Of a stretch of 27,123 nucleotides of DNA, positions 5,391-14,216 are shown in pieces. Numbering within the stretch: the first letter of the stretch is position 1; each line of letters starts with the position of its first letter. A program made the position numbers and the translations under genes. The stretch is from a bacterium (GTDB taxonomy: Bacteria; Bacillota_I; Bacilli_A; RF39; UBA660): NCBI GenBank assembly GCA_019421005.1, contig JAHZGA010000013.1, forward strand, positions 1 to 27,123. Direction: 5' to 3'. The notes under the pieces were generated by a model, which worked only from the letters and a program-made list of their open reading frames with translations, did not search any database and was not told the DNA's origin.

Positions 5391-7457
5391 CTATTGAAGA
5401 ACTGAATACATATCAAACATTGGTTTAACAATTGAAACAATTATAATTCCTACTACAATAGTTAATACAATAATTAAAACTGGTTCTATAAATGTTTTCA
5501 TACGTGTTACCAAGTTTTTATGCAATTCTTGATAGTAATCTGCAACTTTAGCCATCATTTCAGCTAATTGTCCAGTTTTTTCACCAGTTACTATCATTTC
5601 ATAAGCTGGTATAGGAAAAACCCAATGGTCGCGGAAAGCATCAGAAATCTTATCTCCTCTAGCTAAATTAGTGATTGTATCTAAAATTAACATTTTATAT
5701 ATTTCGTTATTAGTTATTTTATTCAATATTTCCATACTATCTGTTATAAAAACGTTATGTTTTAATAATGAACTAAATGTTTTAGTAAACATTGTAACTT
5801 CGTTATAAATAATAATATTTCCAAAAACAGGTAAGTGCATTGCGAACCATTGTAAAAATGTTCTTATTATTTTTACATTATCATATAAGAATTTTAATAA
5901 AATAATACTTCCAAAGAATACTGCAAATACAATTATATAATATTTTTGCATAAAATTACTAAATGATAAAACAATTGCAGTTATTGTAGGTATTTGGGCA
6001 TTCATACTTTCATATATTTCAACAAATTTAGGAATTATATATATCATAATAAATGATAATACTCCAATTGCAACTATCAAAATAATAGTTGGATATAATA
6101 ATGCCGTAAACATTTGTTTTCTAACTTTTTCAGTTTGAGTATAGTATTCTGCCATATCATCTAATGTTTCTGCTAAATCTCCAGTCATTTCAGCTGCTTT
6201 AACCATATTAATTAATAGTTTTGGAAAAGCTGATGACTGTTTTTCTAATGCTTGAGAAAAATTATCTCCCATTGTTAAATCATAAATAATAGTTCTAAAT
6301 ATTTTTTGATAACTTTTATTTTTATATTGTCTTGATAATATTTTTAAAGCATCAACTAATGAAATACCAGATTTAATATAAGTAGATAATTGTGTTAAAA
6401 AGAAAATTAAATCTTTCATCTTTATTTTACTTTTAACAACACTACTATTTAAAATTTGAATTACTGAAGAAGTTTTTATACTATATACTTCATAACCTTC
6501 ACTTAATAAAAATGAATGAACTTCTACTTTAGAATAAGCATCAAAATAATCTCTAACTATTTTTCCGCTTGGAGATTTGGCAACATATTGATAAGTTAAT
6601 TTTTCATCAGACTTTTTAGCATCATCACCTTCAAAACTAAGTAACAATGCTTGTCTATTAATATCTCTTTTATTTTTAATATTTTTTACAATTGTTAAAT
6701 TATTATATTTTGCCTTTAATGATTTTTTAATATTTTTAGGTAAATCATTTATTTTCTTTAATAAATTATCAGTAAAAGATTGTTTATGATAATTTTCACT
6801 TTTATAACTTTCTTTTAAACGTTTTCTTCTTTCTTTTTCCCGTTTAATTTTTTCAATTTGTTCAGCTTGTTTTTTTCTATCTTTAGCTTCAATTGCTTTT
6901 TGTTTATCAATTTGTTTTCGCTTATAAAGTTCTAATTTCTGTAAACGATGTTCTTCTCTTAATTTTTGTCTTTCAGCTCTTAATTTTTCTTTTTCACTAG
7001 TTATTTCATTTACAGGAGTTTCTTTAACAACTTTTTCTTTAACTTCTTTCTTATTTTCAGTTTTTTCTTTTTTATTATTCTTTTGAAGTTCTAATTTTTT
7101 TAACTTTTCTTCTTCTAGTTTCTGTCTTTTATCTAATATTTCTTTTCTTTTAGCTTCTTCTCTAGCAATAATTTTAGGGGCTTTTCTTTTCTTATTATAC
7201 GCTTCTTGTTTTAATAAAGCTTGTTCTTTTTGAATTTGTCTTTTTTTAGCTAGTTCCATTCTTTTTTTAGCTAATTGTTGTTTTTTTCTTTCATTAAATT
7301 CAGGATCATTTGATAATCCTTTAAATAAGTAGATTACACCTGATTTAGCTAATTTAAAAAAATGATATGTTCCTAAAGACATTGCTAATAAAAGAGTAAA
7401 ATATTGTTTAGATGTAGTCTTATTATCTTTATAAGATGGCTTTTTTTTATCTTTCAT
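5391..7457 (-). CDS. GspF/PilC/ComGB-type assembly protein with long charged N-terminal region, 688 aa
   Basis: This is the polytopic inner-membrane platform of a type IV pilus, type II secretion or competence pseudopilus machine. The C-terminal 400 residues are classic: a YVAKSPSGKIVRDYFDAYS start and two T2SSF helical repeats, each ending in hydrophobic membrane segments, with the family-like GDLAETLDDMA and TGQLAEMMAKVA repeats. The first ~270 residues are unusual: a hydrophobic patch (about 18-45), then a very long Lys/Glu/Arg/Gln coiled-coil stretch. Normal members are about 340-410 aa. I chose ATG 7457 (GGAAGG upstream) over a GTG four codons earlier that overlaps this site. It heads an operon with prepilin peptidase. 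No GspE-type ATPase is nearby. Confidence 0.88.
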   Translation of the reverse strand: MKDKKKPSYKDNKTTSKQYFTLLLAMSLGTYHFFKLAKSGVIYLFKGLSNDPEFNERKKQQLAKKRMELAKKRQIQKEQALLKQEAYNKKRKAPKIIAREEAKRKEILDKRQKLEEEKLKKLELQKNNKKEKTENKKEVKEKVVKETPVNEITSEKEKLRAERQKLREEHRLQKLELYKRKQIDKQKAIEAKDRKKQAEQIEKIKREKERRKRLKESYKSENYHKQSFTDNLLKKINDLPKNIKKSLKAKYNNLTIVKNIKNKRDINRQALLLSFEGDDAKKSDEKLTYQYVAKSPSGKIVRDYFDAYSKVEVHSFLLSEGYEVYSIKTSSVIQILNSSVVKSKIKMKDLIFFLTQLSTYIKSGISLVDALKILSRQYKNKSYQKIFRTIIYDLTMGDNFSQALEKQSSAFPKLLINMVKAAEMTGDLAETLDDMAEYYTQTEKVRKQMFTALLYPTIILIVAIGVLSFIMIYIIPKFVEIYESMNAQIPTITAIVLSFSNFMQKYYIIVFAVFFGSIILLKFLYDNVKIIRTFLQWFAMHLPVFGNIIIYNEVTMFTKTFSSLLKHNVFITDSMEILNKITNNEIYKMLILDTITNLARGDKISDAFRDHWVFPIPAYEMIVTGEKTGQLAEMMAKVADYYQELHKNLVTRMKTFIEPVLIIVLTIVVGIIIVSIVKPMFDMYSVLQ

Positions 7458-7499
7458 AACAAGTAACACCTTCCATTCTTTTTACCTTTTATACTTATA

Positions 7500-7527
7500 A
7501 TTATAGCATATTTTTTTTATTTGTAAA
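7500..7527 (-). promoter_or_regulatory. Promoter of the GspF-prepilin peptidase operon
   Basis: Minus-strand TTTACA (7522-7527), 16-bp spacer, TATAAT (7500-7505), about 43 bases before ATG 7457. Confidence 0.65.
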
Positions 7528-7627
7528 ACTTTTTTATCTATTTTTTAAATAATAATTTTCTATTAGTAACATTGCATCAATTTTTTTTAGTTAAAACATA
7601 TAATATTTTAGAAAGGGGTCTATTTAA

Positions 7628-7954
7628 ATGAATTTTTATAATCCTTACATACCTTATAGCATGGCTGCACCAACTGTATCCAGAGGATTATTAAGAGGTG
7701 CTTTAGGTGGGGTTAATTGGGGATCTTTTTTAAATAACACTCAAAGAACTCTAGGAATTATAAATCAAGCTATTCCTATGGTAAAACAAGTAACCCCGTT
7801 AGTTAATAACGCTAAAACGATGTTCCGTGTTATGAATGAATTTAAAAAAGTTGACAATGCTAGTGAAACTAAAGAAGTTAAAAAGTCAGAATCCATCAAT
7901 GAAATAAAAGAAGAACCAATTGATAATTCAACTGGTCCAGTTTTCTTTGCTTAA
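7628..7954 (+). CDS. YqfQ-like protein, 108 aa
   Basis: A Gly-containing N-terminus (LLRGALGGVNWGSFL) is followed by LNNTQRTLGIINQAIPMVKQVTPLVNNAKTMFRV and an acidic/Lys tail. The Asn-Asn-Thr-Gln segment and the repeated MVKQ...PLVNN pattern match the YqfQ (VrrA) family of Bacilli as I remember it; its function is poorly known. In Bacillus subtilis yqfQ lies in the sigA region, and here the gene sits beside sigA-dnaG, on the opposite strand, which supports the call. GAAAGGGG stands nine bases before ATG. It has a TATAAT upstream but no clean -35, and a shared terminator follows. The N-terminus lacks a signal peptide. Confidence 0.7.
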   Translation: MNFYNPYIPYSMAAPTVSRGLLRGALGGVNWGSFLNNTQRTLGIINQAIPMVKQVTPLVNNAKTMFRVMNEFKKVDNASETKEVKKSESINEIKEEPIDNSTGPVFFA

Positions 7955-7977
7955 AACAGCTATGCTGTTTTTTTTAT
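7954..7977. terminator. Terminator between yqfQ-like gene and sigA
   Basis: AAACAGC-TAT-GCTGTTT followed by a long T run on the plus strand. It overlaps the end of sigA on the other strand, where its T tract is weaker. Confidence 0.75.
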
Positions 7978-9059
7978 TCAGTCATATAATCTTTTAATTT
8001 TCTTGATCTAGATGGATGTCTTAATTTTCTTAAAGCTTTAGCTTCTATTTGTCTAATTCTTTCTCTTGTAACGCCAAACATTTGACCAACTTCTTCTAAA
8101 GTTCTAGATTTACCATCCTCTAATCCAAAACGTAGTCTAATAACTTTTTCTTCACGTTCAGTTAAAGTTAATAAAACTTCAGAGATTTCATCTTTTAATA
8201 ATTCATTAGTTGCATATTCTTCAGGTCCAAGATTGTCTTCATCTTTTATAAAATCTCCTAAATGTGAATCATCTTCTTCACCTATTGGAGTTTCTAAACT
8301 CACTGGATCTTGAGATATTTTATAAATCTCTCTGATTTTTTCAACTGGTAATTTAATTTTAGCAGCTAATTCATCTTCAGTTGGTTCACGATTAAGTTCC
8401 AATGTTAATTGTCTTTGAATACGCGCGAGTTTATTAATTGTTTCAACCATATGAACTGGTACTCTTATTGTTCTTGCTTGATCAGCAATAGCTCTTGTTA
8501 TAGCCTGTCTAATCCACCAAGTTGCATATGTACTAAACTTATATCCTTTAGAAACGTCAAATTTTTCAACTGCTTTAATTAATCCAATATTTCCTTCTTG
8601 AATTAAATCCAAAAATAACATTCCTCTACCAACATATCTTTTAGCAATACTTACTACTAATCTTAAGTTAGCTTCTGCTAAAATATCTTTGGCCATTTCA
8701 TCCCCACTGGCAATTCTTTCAGCAAGTTCTAATTCCTCATCCAATTGTAATAGTTTTATTTGTCCTATTTCCTTTAAATACATTCTAACTGGATCATTAA
8801 TGGTTAAATCTCTAGTTAAAGCATCATCATCAAGTAAAATTTTATCTACTCCACTTGATCCGTTTTCACTTTCCTCTTCTGATACAACAGCAATATTATT
8901 TTCATTAAATAATGAATATAATTCATCTAATGAATCAGAATCCAAATCTAATCCTTTTAAACTATTAGCTAGTTCTTCATAAGATATAACCCCCTTTGCT
9001 TTACCCTTTTTTACTAGTTCTTTTTTTCTTTCATCAAAAGTTTTGATTTCATTCAACAT
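7974..9059 (-). CDS. sigA: Primary sigma factor SigA/RpoD, 361 aa
   Basis: This is the housekeeping sigma subunit of RNA polymerase. A short region 1.1 with an acidic stretch (SEEESENG) leads to region 1.2 (DPVRMYLKEIG), region 2 (AEANLRLVVSIAKRYVGRGMLFLDLIQEGNIGLIKAVEKFD, then FSTYATWWIRQAITRAI), region 3 (RVPVHMVETINKL) and region 4 (TLTEREEKVIRLRFGL, GVTRERIRQIEAKALRKLR). Length matches Bacillus SigA. I start at the second ATG (9059), seven bases after AAAGGAG; the ATG at 9065 is only one base from that site. It overlaps the end of dnaG by 11 bases, so the two are translationally coupled, as in the classic dnaG-sigA operon. Confidence 0.97.
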   Translation of the reverse strand: MLNEIKTFDERKKELVKKGKAKGVISYEELANSLKGLDLDSDSLDELYSLFNENNIAVVSEEESENGSSGVDKILLDDDALTRDLTINDPVRMYLKEIGQIKLLQLDEELELAERIASGDEMAKDILAEANLRLVVSIAKRYVGRGMLFLDLIQEGNIGLIKAVEKFDVSKGYKFSTYATWWIRQAITRAIADQARTIRVPVHMVETINKLARIQRQLTLELNREPTEDELAAKIKLPVEKIREIYKISQDPVSLETPIGEEDDSHLGDFIKDEDNLGPEEYATNELLKDEISEVLLTLTEREEKVIRLRFGLEDGKSRTLEEVGQMFGVTRERIRQIEAKALRKLRHPSRSRKLKDYMTE

Positions 9060-10788
9060 ATTCATTCTCCTTTAATTTCAAATCTATTATCTTTTGAGCA
9101 ATTTCAGCTTTTTTTAAAACATTTTCTTCATTACTCATTATTTTTTTTAGTCTTTCACATTCATATTTAACATTATATTCTCTAATAGTTTTAATATAGT
9201 CTTCTATTTCATTATTAGTGTATTTTAAATTCAAATCTAAATTTTCTATTTCTCCAACAGTATTTATTAATAATTGATTTTCGCCTAAATAACTAATTAA
9301 ATCAGCTACATTAATTGTTTGATAAGCATGATAAAATGCATCTATTTCTCTAGCTAAAAAACGATATCTATCTGTTGGCATATAAGTTATTTTACGTTCA
9401 TAAGTCATAATTACTTCAGGATATTTAAGCATATAATATAGTAAATAACATTCAGCTTTCATGTATTTATCTCGTTTTATTTTTTTTATTTTAACTTTTT
9501 TGGGTTTTGTTTTTATTATTTTTTTTCTTAAGAATTCAATATCTAAATCAGTTTCTTTACTTAATTTTTCTAAAGTGATTTCTTTTAAAATATCATCATC
9601 AATTTTATTTATTTCTGTTATAACGTCATTTACATATTTAGCCATATCAACACTGCTATTTAAATCTTTATCTTCTTTTATAGTTTTTAATTTAAAGTCA
9701 ACCATGTTAATAGGATTTTCTAGTAAATCAAAATAAGCATCTGCACCATACTTTGTTATAAATTCATCAGGATCTAAATTATTTTTTATTCTAATTATTT
9801 TAGGTGTTACTCCAATTTCAGAAAGTTCATTCATACAGTTAATAGTAGCTTTCAATCCAGCTTTATCCCCATCAAAACAAAGAATGATATCACTTGATAA
9901 TTTTTTTAATAATAAAGCTTGTTTTTTTGTTATAGCTGTTCCCATAGATGCAACAGCATAATCAATTCCAATTGTTGATAATCTTATAACATCCATAAAA
10001 CCTTCAACAATAATAACTTTTTTACTTCTCTTAACTACTTCTTTAGCCCGATGATAATTATATAATAATTCTCCTTTTTTAAAAATAGGTGTTTCTTTTG
10101 TGTTAACATATTTTGCGGTATCATCACTATCATATATTCTTCCTGAATAACCAATAACTTGTCCAGATAAATCATATAGTGGAAACATAATTCTATTATA
10201 GTAAACATCATTATAACCATAATCATTCTTGTTTATAAGTCCACTTTCAATTAAATCTTTTTCAATAAAACCTTTTTTCTTTAACAACTTATAAATAAAA
10301 TCATGTTGTTTTAATGATAAACCTATTTCAAATTTTTTTATAATTTCATCATCGATATTCCTTTTTAATAAATAATTTCTCGCTTTACTACCTATTTCAG
10401 TATTTAAATTATTTTGATATAATTTTTTACTTATATCATATATTTGATATAAATTTTGATATTTAGAATTCGCATTGTTATTATTTTTTATATCTATGTT
10501 TAAATTATATCCAGCTTTAGTAGCAATTATTTTAACAGCTTCTAAAAAAGAAACATTTTCATAATTCTGAACAAAGTTATAAACATTTCCAGTTGCTCCA
10601 CAAGAAAAACAAGTATATATTTGTTTTTCCCGACTAACACTCATACTAGGTGAATTATCATCGTGAAAAGGACAAATACCAAAAAAGTTTTTTCCTTTTG
10701 GCTCTAGAGAAACATAATCGGAAATGATATCAACTATATCAACGCTAGCTCTAATTTCATTTAATAAATTTTCACTAATCACTTTCAT
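9049..10788 (-). CDS. dnaG: DNA primase DnaG, 579 aa
   Basis: It makes RNA primers for replication at the fork with DnaB helicase. The N-terminal zinc-binding domain has Cys39, His42, Cys60 and Cys63 (CPFH...CFSC). The catalytic core follows, with a Toprim domain containing Glu262 (VIIVEGFMD) and the metal-binding Asp306/Asp308 (CFDGDKAG). A helicase-binding region fills the last 150 residues and is diverged. Length is near the usual 590-600. GGGAG precedes ATG. Its TGA stop lies inside the start of sigA. The 140-base upstream gap, shared with the divergent gene at 10938, is very AT-rich and shows no promoter I trust for this gene. Confidence 0.97.
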   Translation of the reverse strand: MKVISENLLNEIRASVDIVDIISDYVSLEPKGKNFFGICPFHDDNSPSMSVSREKQIYTCFSCGATGNVYNFVQNYENVSFLEAVKIIATKAGYNLNIDIKNNNNANSKYQNLYQIYDISKKLYQNNLNTEIGSKARNYLLKRNIDDEIIKKFEIGLSLKQHDFIYKLLKKKGFIEKDLIESGLINKNDYGYNDVYYNRIMFPLYDLSGQVIGYSGRIYDSDDTAKYVNTKETPIFKKGELLYNYHRAKEVVKRSKKVIIVEGFMDVIRLSTIGIDYAVASMGTAITKKQALLLKKLSSDIILCFDGDKAGLKATINCMNELSEIGVTPKIIRIKNNLDPDEFITKYGADAYFDLLENPINMVDFKLKTIKEDKDLNSSVDMAKYVNDVITEINKIDDDILKEITLEKLSKETDLDIEFLRKKIIKTKPKKVKIKKIKRDKYMKAECYLLYYMLKYPEVIMTYERKITYMPTDRYRFLAREIDAFYHAYQTINVADLISYLGENQLLINTVGEIENLDLNLKYTNNEIEDYIKTIREYNVKYECERLKKIMSNEENVLKKAEIAQKIIDLKLKENEYVE

Positions 10789-10885
10789 ATTGAATACTCC
10801 CTAACAATAATATACGACAAAACTTTTAAATTTCCTTTTTTTTTCTTCAATTTTTTTGTTTTTTTTATTTATTATTACCAAATTA

Positions 10886-10914
10886 TTGCTTTTATTTTAA
10901 TATTTTTATATAAT
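10886..10914 (+). promoter_or_regulatory. Promoter of the CmpB-type gene
   Basis: TTGCTT (10886-10891), 17-bp spacer, TATAAT (10909-10914), about 24 bases before ATG 10938. Confidence 0.65.
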
Positions 10915-10937
10915 TGTTATAAGAAAGTGTGATTTTT

Positions 10938-11654
10938 ATGTATGATATTTTATATCTATTTTTAATGTTTTTTATATTTTCATTTTTTGGATGGGTTATT
11001 GAAACTATCGTTATGAGTATTAAAAACAAATCCTATACAAGTAGAGGTTTTTTAATTGGACCATATATTCCGGTTTATGGAGTTGGTTCTTTAGCAATGT
11101 TATTGTTTTTAAAAAAATATTTAAATGACCCAGTTACTTTATTTTTTATGGCTATTATTATTACTTCTACAATAGAATATGTAACTAGCTATATAATGGA
11201 AAAACTATTCAAAGCTAGATGGTGGGATTATTCTGATGAATTATTTAATTTAAATGGTCGTGTTTGTTTAATTAACTCTTTAGGTTTCGGTGTTTTAGGA
11301 CTTTTCCTATTATATATAATTGAACCTTTTGTTAATACTGTTTTATTAAAAATTCCTTCTATCCTTTTAATGATTATTTCTTCTATTTTGTTAATTATTT
11401 TTGTAATTGACTTTGTAGTTTCATATAATGTTGTTTTAAAAATCAAAGAAAATACCCGCTTTATTAAAAAAGATAATACTGAAGAAATTACTAAAAAAGT
11501 TAGAGAAATATTATCAAAGAACACTCATTTAACAAAACGTATTTTTAAAGCTTTCCCTAAATTTAAACCTGTTAATCTTTCTTTAAATAATTTTAAACAA
11601 GCTTTGGAACATTTAGAACTTGAAAGTAAGAAAAAATCAAAGAAAAAAAGTTAA
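10938..11654 (+). CDS. CmpB-type putative transporter permease, 238 aa
   Basis: An integral membrane protein. Residues 1-150 hold about five membrane segments with the conserved-looking pieces FSFFGWVIET, SRGFLIGPYIPVYG, EYVTSYIMEKLFKARWWDYS and NLNGRVCLINSLGFGVLG. These match the family named putative ABC-transporter type IV (CmpB). The C-terminal 60 residues are basic and cytoplasmic, ending in a Lys/Ser run. Substrate and partners are unknown, and no ATPase gene is adjacent, so the ABC label is only a family name. I start at ATG 10938, about ten bases after AAGAAAG; a GTG three codons earlier leaves no room for a ribosome site. Confidence 0.8.
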   Translation: MYDILYLFLMFFIFSFFGWVIETIVMSIKNKSYTSRGFLIGPYIPVYGVGSLAMLLFLKKYLNDPVTLFFMAIIITSTIEYVTSYIMEKLFKARWWDYSDELFNLNGRVCLINSLGFGVLGLFLLYIIEPFVNTVLLKIPSILLMIISSILLIIFVIDFVVSYNVVLKIKENTRFIKKDNTEEITKKVREILSKNTHLTKRIFKAFPKFKPVNLSLNNFKQALEHLELESKKKSKKKS

Positions 11655-11695
11655 ATTACTTAACCTTTTTTCTTTTTTTAGATTACTCTAAAAAT
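11643..11695 (+). terminator. Tandem terminator hairpins after the CmpB-type gene
   Basis: First hairpin: A-rich arm plus GTTAA-ATTAC-TTAAC then CTTTTTTCTTTTTTT (11643-11680). Second hairpin: TTTTTAGA-TTAC-TCTAAAAA (about 11674-11695). Confidence 0.65.
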
Positions 11696-11699
11696 CTAT

Positions 11700-11997
11700 A
11701 ATAAACGCTAAAAAGCTTAGCGGCAAATTAACTATATTTATATTATATTCATTTAACTTTAATTTTATTCAATTGTTTTTAATTTCATATTATTATATGT
11801 TAATTTTTAATTTTGTATCCAAAATATAGTTTAATTTTTTAAATATTTCTTAATGTTTTAAAACCTGTTTTAACCATTTTCCCCACTTGGAGAAAATGGT
11901 CATCTATTATAATTTTTTCTTTTTTTGTCAGTTATTATTGGCTTCTTAACTTCAGAAAGCTAATATGAATCATCCTTATTGCTATTTTTATACGCTA
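11700..11997. other. AT-rich intergenic stretch with two palindromes, no gene seen
   Basis: No coding frame is supported. It contains CGCTAA-AAAGC-TTAGCG (11706-11722) and a 9-bp inverted repeat ACCATTTTC...GAAAATGGT (about 11874-11902, loop rich in C on one strand). Neither has a convincing T run on the plus strand. The larger one lies downstream of the gene fragment at 11998-12213 and may be a decayed terminator or an element end. Confidence 0.4.
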
Positions 11998-12213
11998 TTA
12001 CAGCATTTTTAAATACATTATTTGTGTCAACATTGTTGACACTTTTTTATTACTAAATACATTATAAAATTTTTTCATTCTAAATAACATTCTTCGATTA
12101 TACTTTTTGCCGACTTCTAAAACTAGCCTTTTAGAATATTCATCTATAATATTATCTCCACACTTACCACCAGCCTCATTTAATAATCTATCAATTTCAT
12201 AATATTTATCTTC
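11998..12213 (-). pseudogene. Fragment of a DUF1016/YhcG-type nuclease gene (N-terminal domain)
   Basis: A 71-codon open stretch between stops on the minus strand has no start codon near its beginning. Its translation runs YYEIDRLLNEAGGK...IIDEYSKRLVLEVGKKYNRRMLFRMKKFYNVF...VSTMLTQ. This is the pattern of the DUF1016 N-terminal domain (a YWxIG-type motif, an EYSKxL helix, then the R-F-RMKxFY motif and LSTxLSWSH). The match breaks at LTQ, where the usual WSH would follow, and a stop comes soon after. The PDDEXK nuclease half is absent. It is therefore a remnant of an accessory gene, lying just past comEC. Family recall is from motif pattern only. Confidence 0.65.
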
Positions 12214-12230
12214 CTATCTTCTCTCCTTTT

Positions 12231-14216
12231 TTATGGCTTACACGTTTCTATGCTATATCCATCATTTTTAATCTTTATTTCAATACTCCCATTAATATCA
12301 GTTCTATAAATCTTACTACCACTTAAAATATTAAGAACACTATCTTTCGGATGACCATATCTATTATTTTCACCAACACTAATTAAACTATATTTAGGTT
12401 TTATATTATCAATAAATTCTTTACTAGAACTTGTACTCGAACCATGATGACCTACTTTTAAAAAATCAATATTACTTAAATTATATTTTTCTAAAATATC
12501 TTTTTCTCTTTGTTTACCAGCATCACCCATAAATAAAAATTTATAACCATTTAATTCTGTATAAATCACATTACTATTATCATTTTCATTATCATATTCT
12601 TTAGTATCTAAAAAATATAATTGATAATCATTTATATTTAATTTTTCAATACAACTATAATATTTAATATTGTTTTTATTTAAAAAACTAACTAATTCAT
12701 TTTCTAAATCATTAAACTCATCACAATTAAATATTACCTTATCTACTTTAAAATTTTTTACTAAATTCAAGGCTTCTCCCATATGATCATAATCACCATG
12801 AGTTAATATTAAATAATCAATTTTTTTAATTCCCACCGATTTAAAATAAGGTATTAAAACTTTTTTAGCCAAATATTTTTTACCAACTACACCACCAGTA
12901 TCAATTAAAATATTTTTATTTTGAATTTTTATTAAAGTTGAATCGCCTTGATTAACATCTAACATATTTATTTTAAAACCAAAATTAAATAAGTTAATAT
13001 TATAATGAATTATTATTAAAACTATTAAATATTTTAAATATTTTTTATTTAACAAAGTTAAAGTAATTAATATATAATAGACAATTATTAAAACTATAGA
13101 AACACGCGCTAAAGAAATAGAAATTCCAACTTTAGAAAATAAAACTGATAAAGTTTCAAAAATAGAAATGAAATGATATAAAATATGATCTAGCTTATTA
13201 AATATTAAAGTAAATAATGATAATGGAAAAATAACAAAAGTCATCAACGGAATAAATATAACATTAATTAATGGTGATAATAAATTAATACTATAAAAAT
13301 TATTAATTAATATTGGAATACTTGCTAAAAAAGCAATTACTGATGTTTTCAAATAATTATCACTTATCTTACCAAATAATAATAAATAGAAACATATAAT
13401 AAAACTAAATTTAAATCCAACATCATAAATACAATAAGGATTATATATTAAAAGAAATGCAGCAACTAAAATCAAATATTTAAGAGGATTTGATTTTTTT
13501 ATAGTTAACAATATAAACATTAGAGTTGCTCTTATAATCGGTGGCTTTAAACCAGTTATAACAGCATAAAAAGAAATTATTAAAATTAGTATTAAATATA
13601 TTATTTTTTTATTATTAATAAATATTTTTAATATATTTAAAATTATCATCGATAATAAAGTAACATGCATACCTGATACAGCTAATAAATGACTTATACC
13701 ATTTATTTGATATATTTCCTTTATTTTTTGTTCTATATCATTATCGCCTAATACTAAAGCTTGAATATATTTTTTAGAATAAGTTATTTTATTTATTCTT
13801 TCATTTAAATAATTTTGAATTTTATATAAAAAGTTACTGTTTTTATCTTTTATTTTTATTTCATCAGCATTAAAAATCCAATATATTTTTTGACCTAACA
13901 AATATTTTCTATAATTAAATAAATTAAAATTAGTATTATCTTTTGGTTTAATTAACTCTCCTTTTAAATATATTTTATACCCTAATTTTAAATTTGTTTT
14001 AGTTTTATCATATACCAATAATTTTTCTTTACCTTTAATAATTATTTCTTGATATTTATCCTTTTGCTTTATTTTTAAGACAACTCCAGTTATTTCTTTT
14101 TCACTAGAGTATTTAGAATTAAAAACATCTAATTTAATAACAATTAAACAATAGATTAAAGCTATTAATAAAATAATAATAGCTTTAAAGGGCAATCTTG
14201 TCTTTAAGTAATTCAT
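12231..14216 (-). CDS. comEC: ComEC/Rec2 DNA-uptake channel protein, 661 aa
   Basis: It forms the membrane channel through which single-stranded DNA enters during natural transformation. An N-terminal membrane helix and soluble domain (about 1-140) are followed by the Competence domain with the GISHLLAVSGMHVTLLS motif and many membrane segments (about 160-410), then a metallo-beta-lactamase-like domain (about 415-655). That domain keeps the HxDxDH metal motif as THGDYDHMG (His473, Asp475, Asp477, His478), MGDAG and GHHGSS. Length is slightly below the usual 700-780. Its ATG lies 32 bases inside the end of comEA, so the genes are coupled; the ribosome site is weak (AGGTAAG). Loss of the neighbouring late-competence genes cannot be judged here. 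Confidence 0.95.
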   Translation of the reverse strand: MNYLKTRLPFKAIIILLIALIYCLIVIKLDVFNSKYSSEKEITGVVLKIKQKDKYQEIIIKGKEKLLVYDKTKTNLKLGYKIYLKGELIKPKDNTNFNLFNYRKYLLGQKIYWIFNADEIKIKDKNSNFLYKIQNYLNERINKITYSKKYIQALVLGDNDIEQKIKEIYQINGISHLLAVSGMHVTLLSMIILNILKIFINNKKIIYLILILIISFYAVITGLKPPIIRATLMFILLTIKKSNPLKYLILVAAFLLIYNPYCIYDVGFKFSFIICFYLLLFGKISDNYLKTSVIAFLASIPILINNFYSINLLSPLINVIFIPLMTFVIFPLSLFTLIFNKLDHILYHFISIFETLSVLFSKVGISISLARVSIVLIIVYYILITLTLLNKKYLKYLIVLIIIHYNINLFNFGFKINMLDVNQGDSTLIKIQNKNILIDTGGVVGKKYLAKKVLIPYFKSVGIKKIDYLILTHGDYDHMGEALNLVKNFKVDKVIFNCDEFNDLENELVSFLNKNNIKYYSCIEKLNINDYQLYFLDTKEYDNENDNSNVIYTELNGYKFLFMGDAGKQREKDILEKYNLSNIDFLKVGHHGSSTSSSKEFIDNIKPKYSLISVGENNRYGHPKDSVLNILSGSKIYRTDINGSIEIKIKNDGYSIETCKP

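Noticed and set aside
8689..8982. Open frame on the plus strand opposite sigA, and similar ones opposite dnaG, smc and the 303-aa gene
   Set aside because: They are mirror frames of well-supported genes, Ser/Leu/Phe-rich from low-GC codons, with no ribosome sites.
12024..12050. GTGTCAAC-ATT-GTTGACAC followed by TTTTTT, a terminator-like palindrome on the plus strand
   Set aside because: It lies inside the DUF1016 fragment and is explained by its codons for Val-Ser-Thr-Met-Leu-Thr-Gln; no plus-strand gene ends there. It may still terminate by chance.
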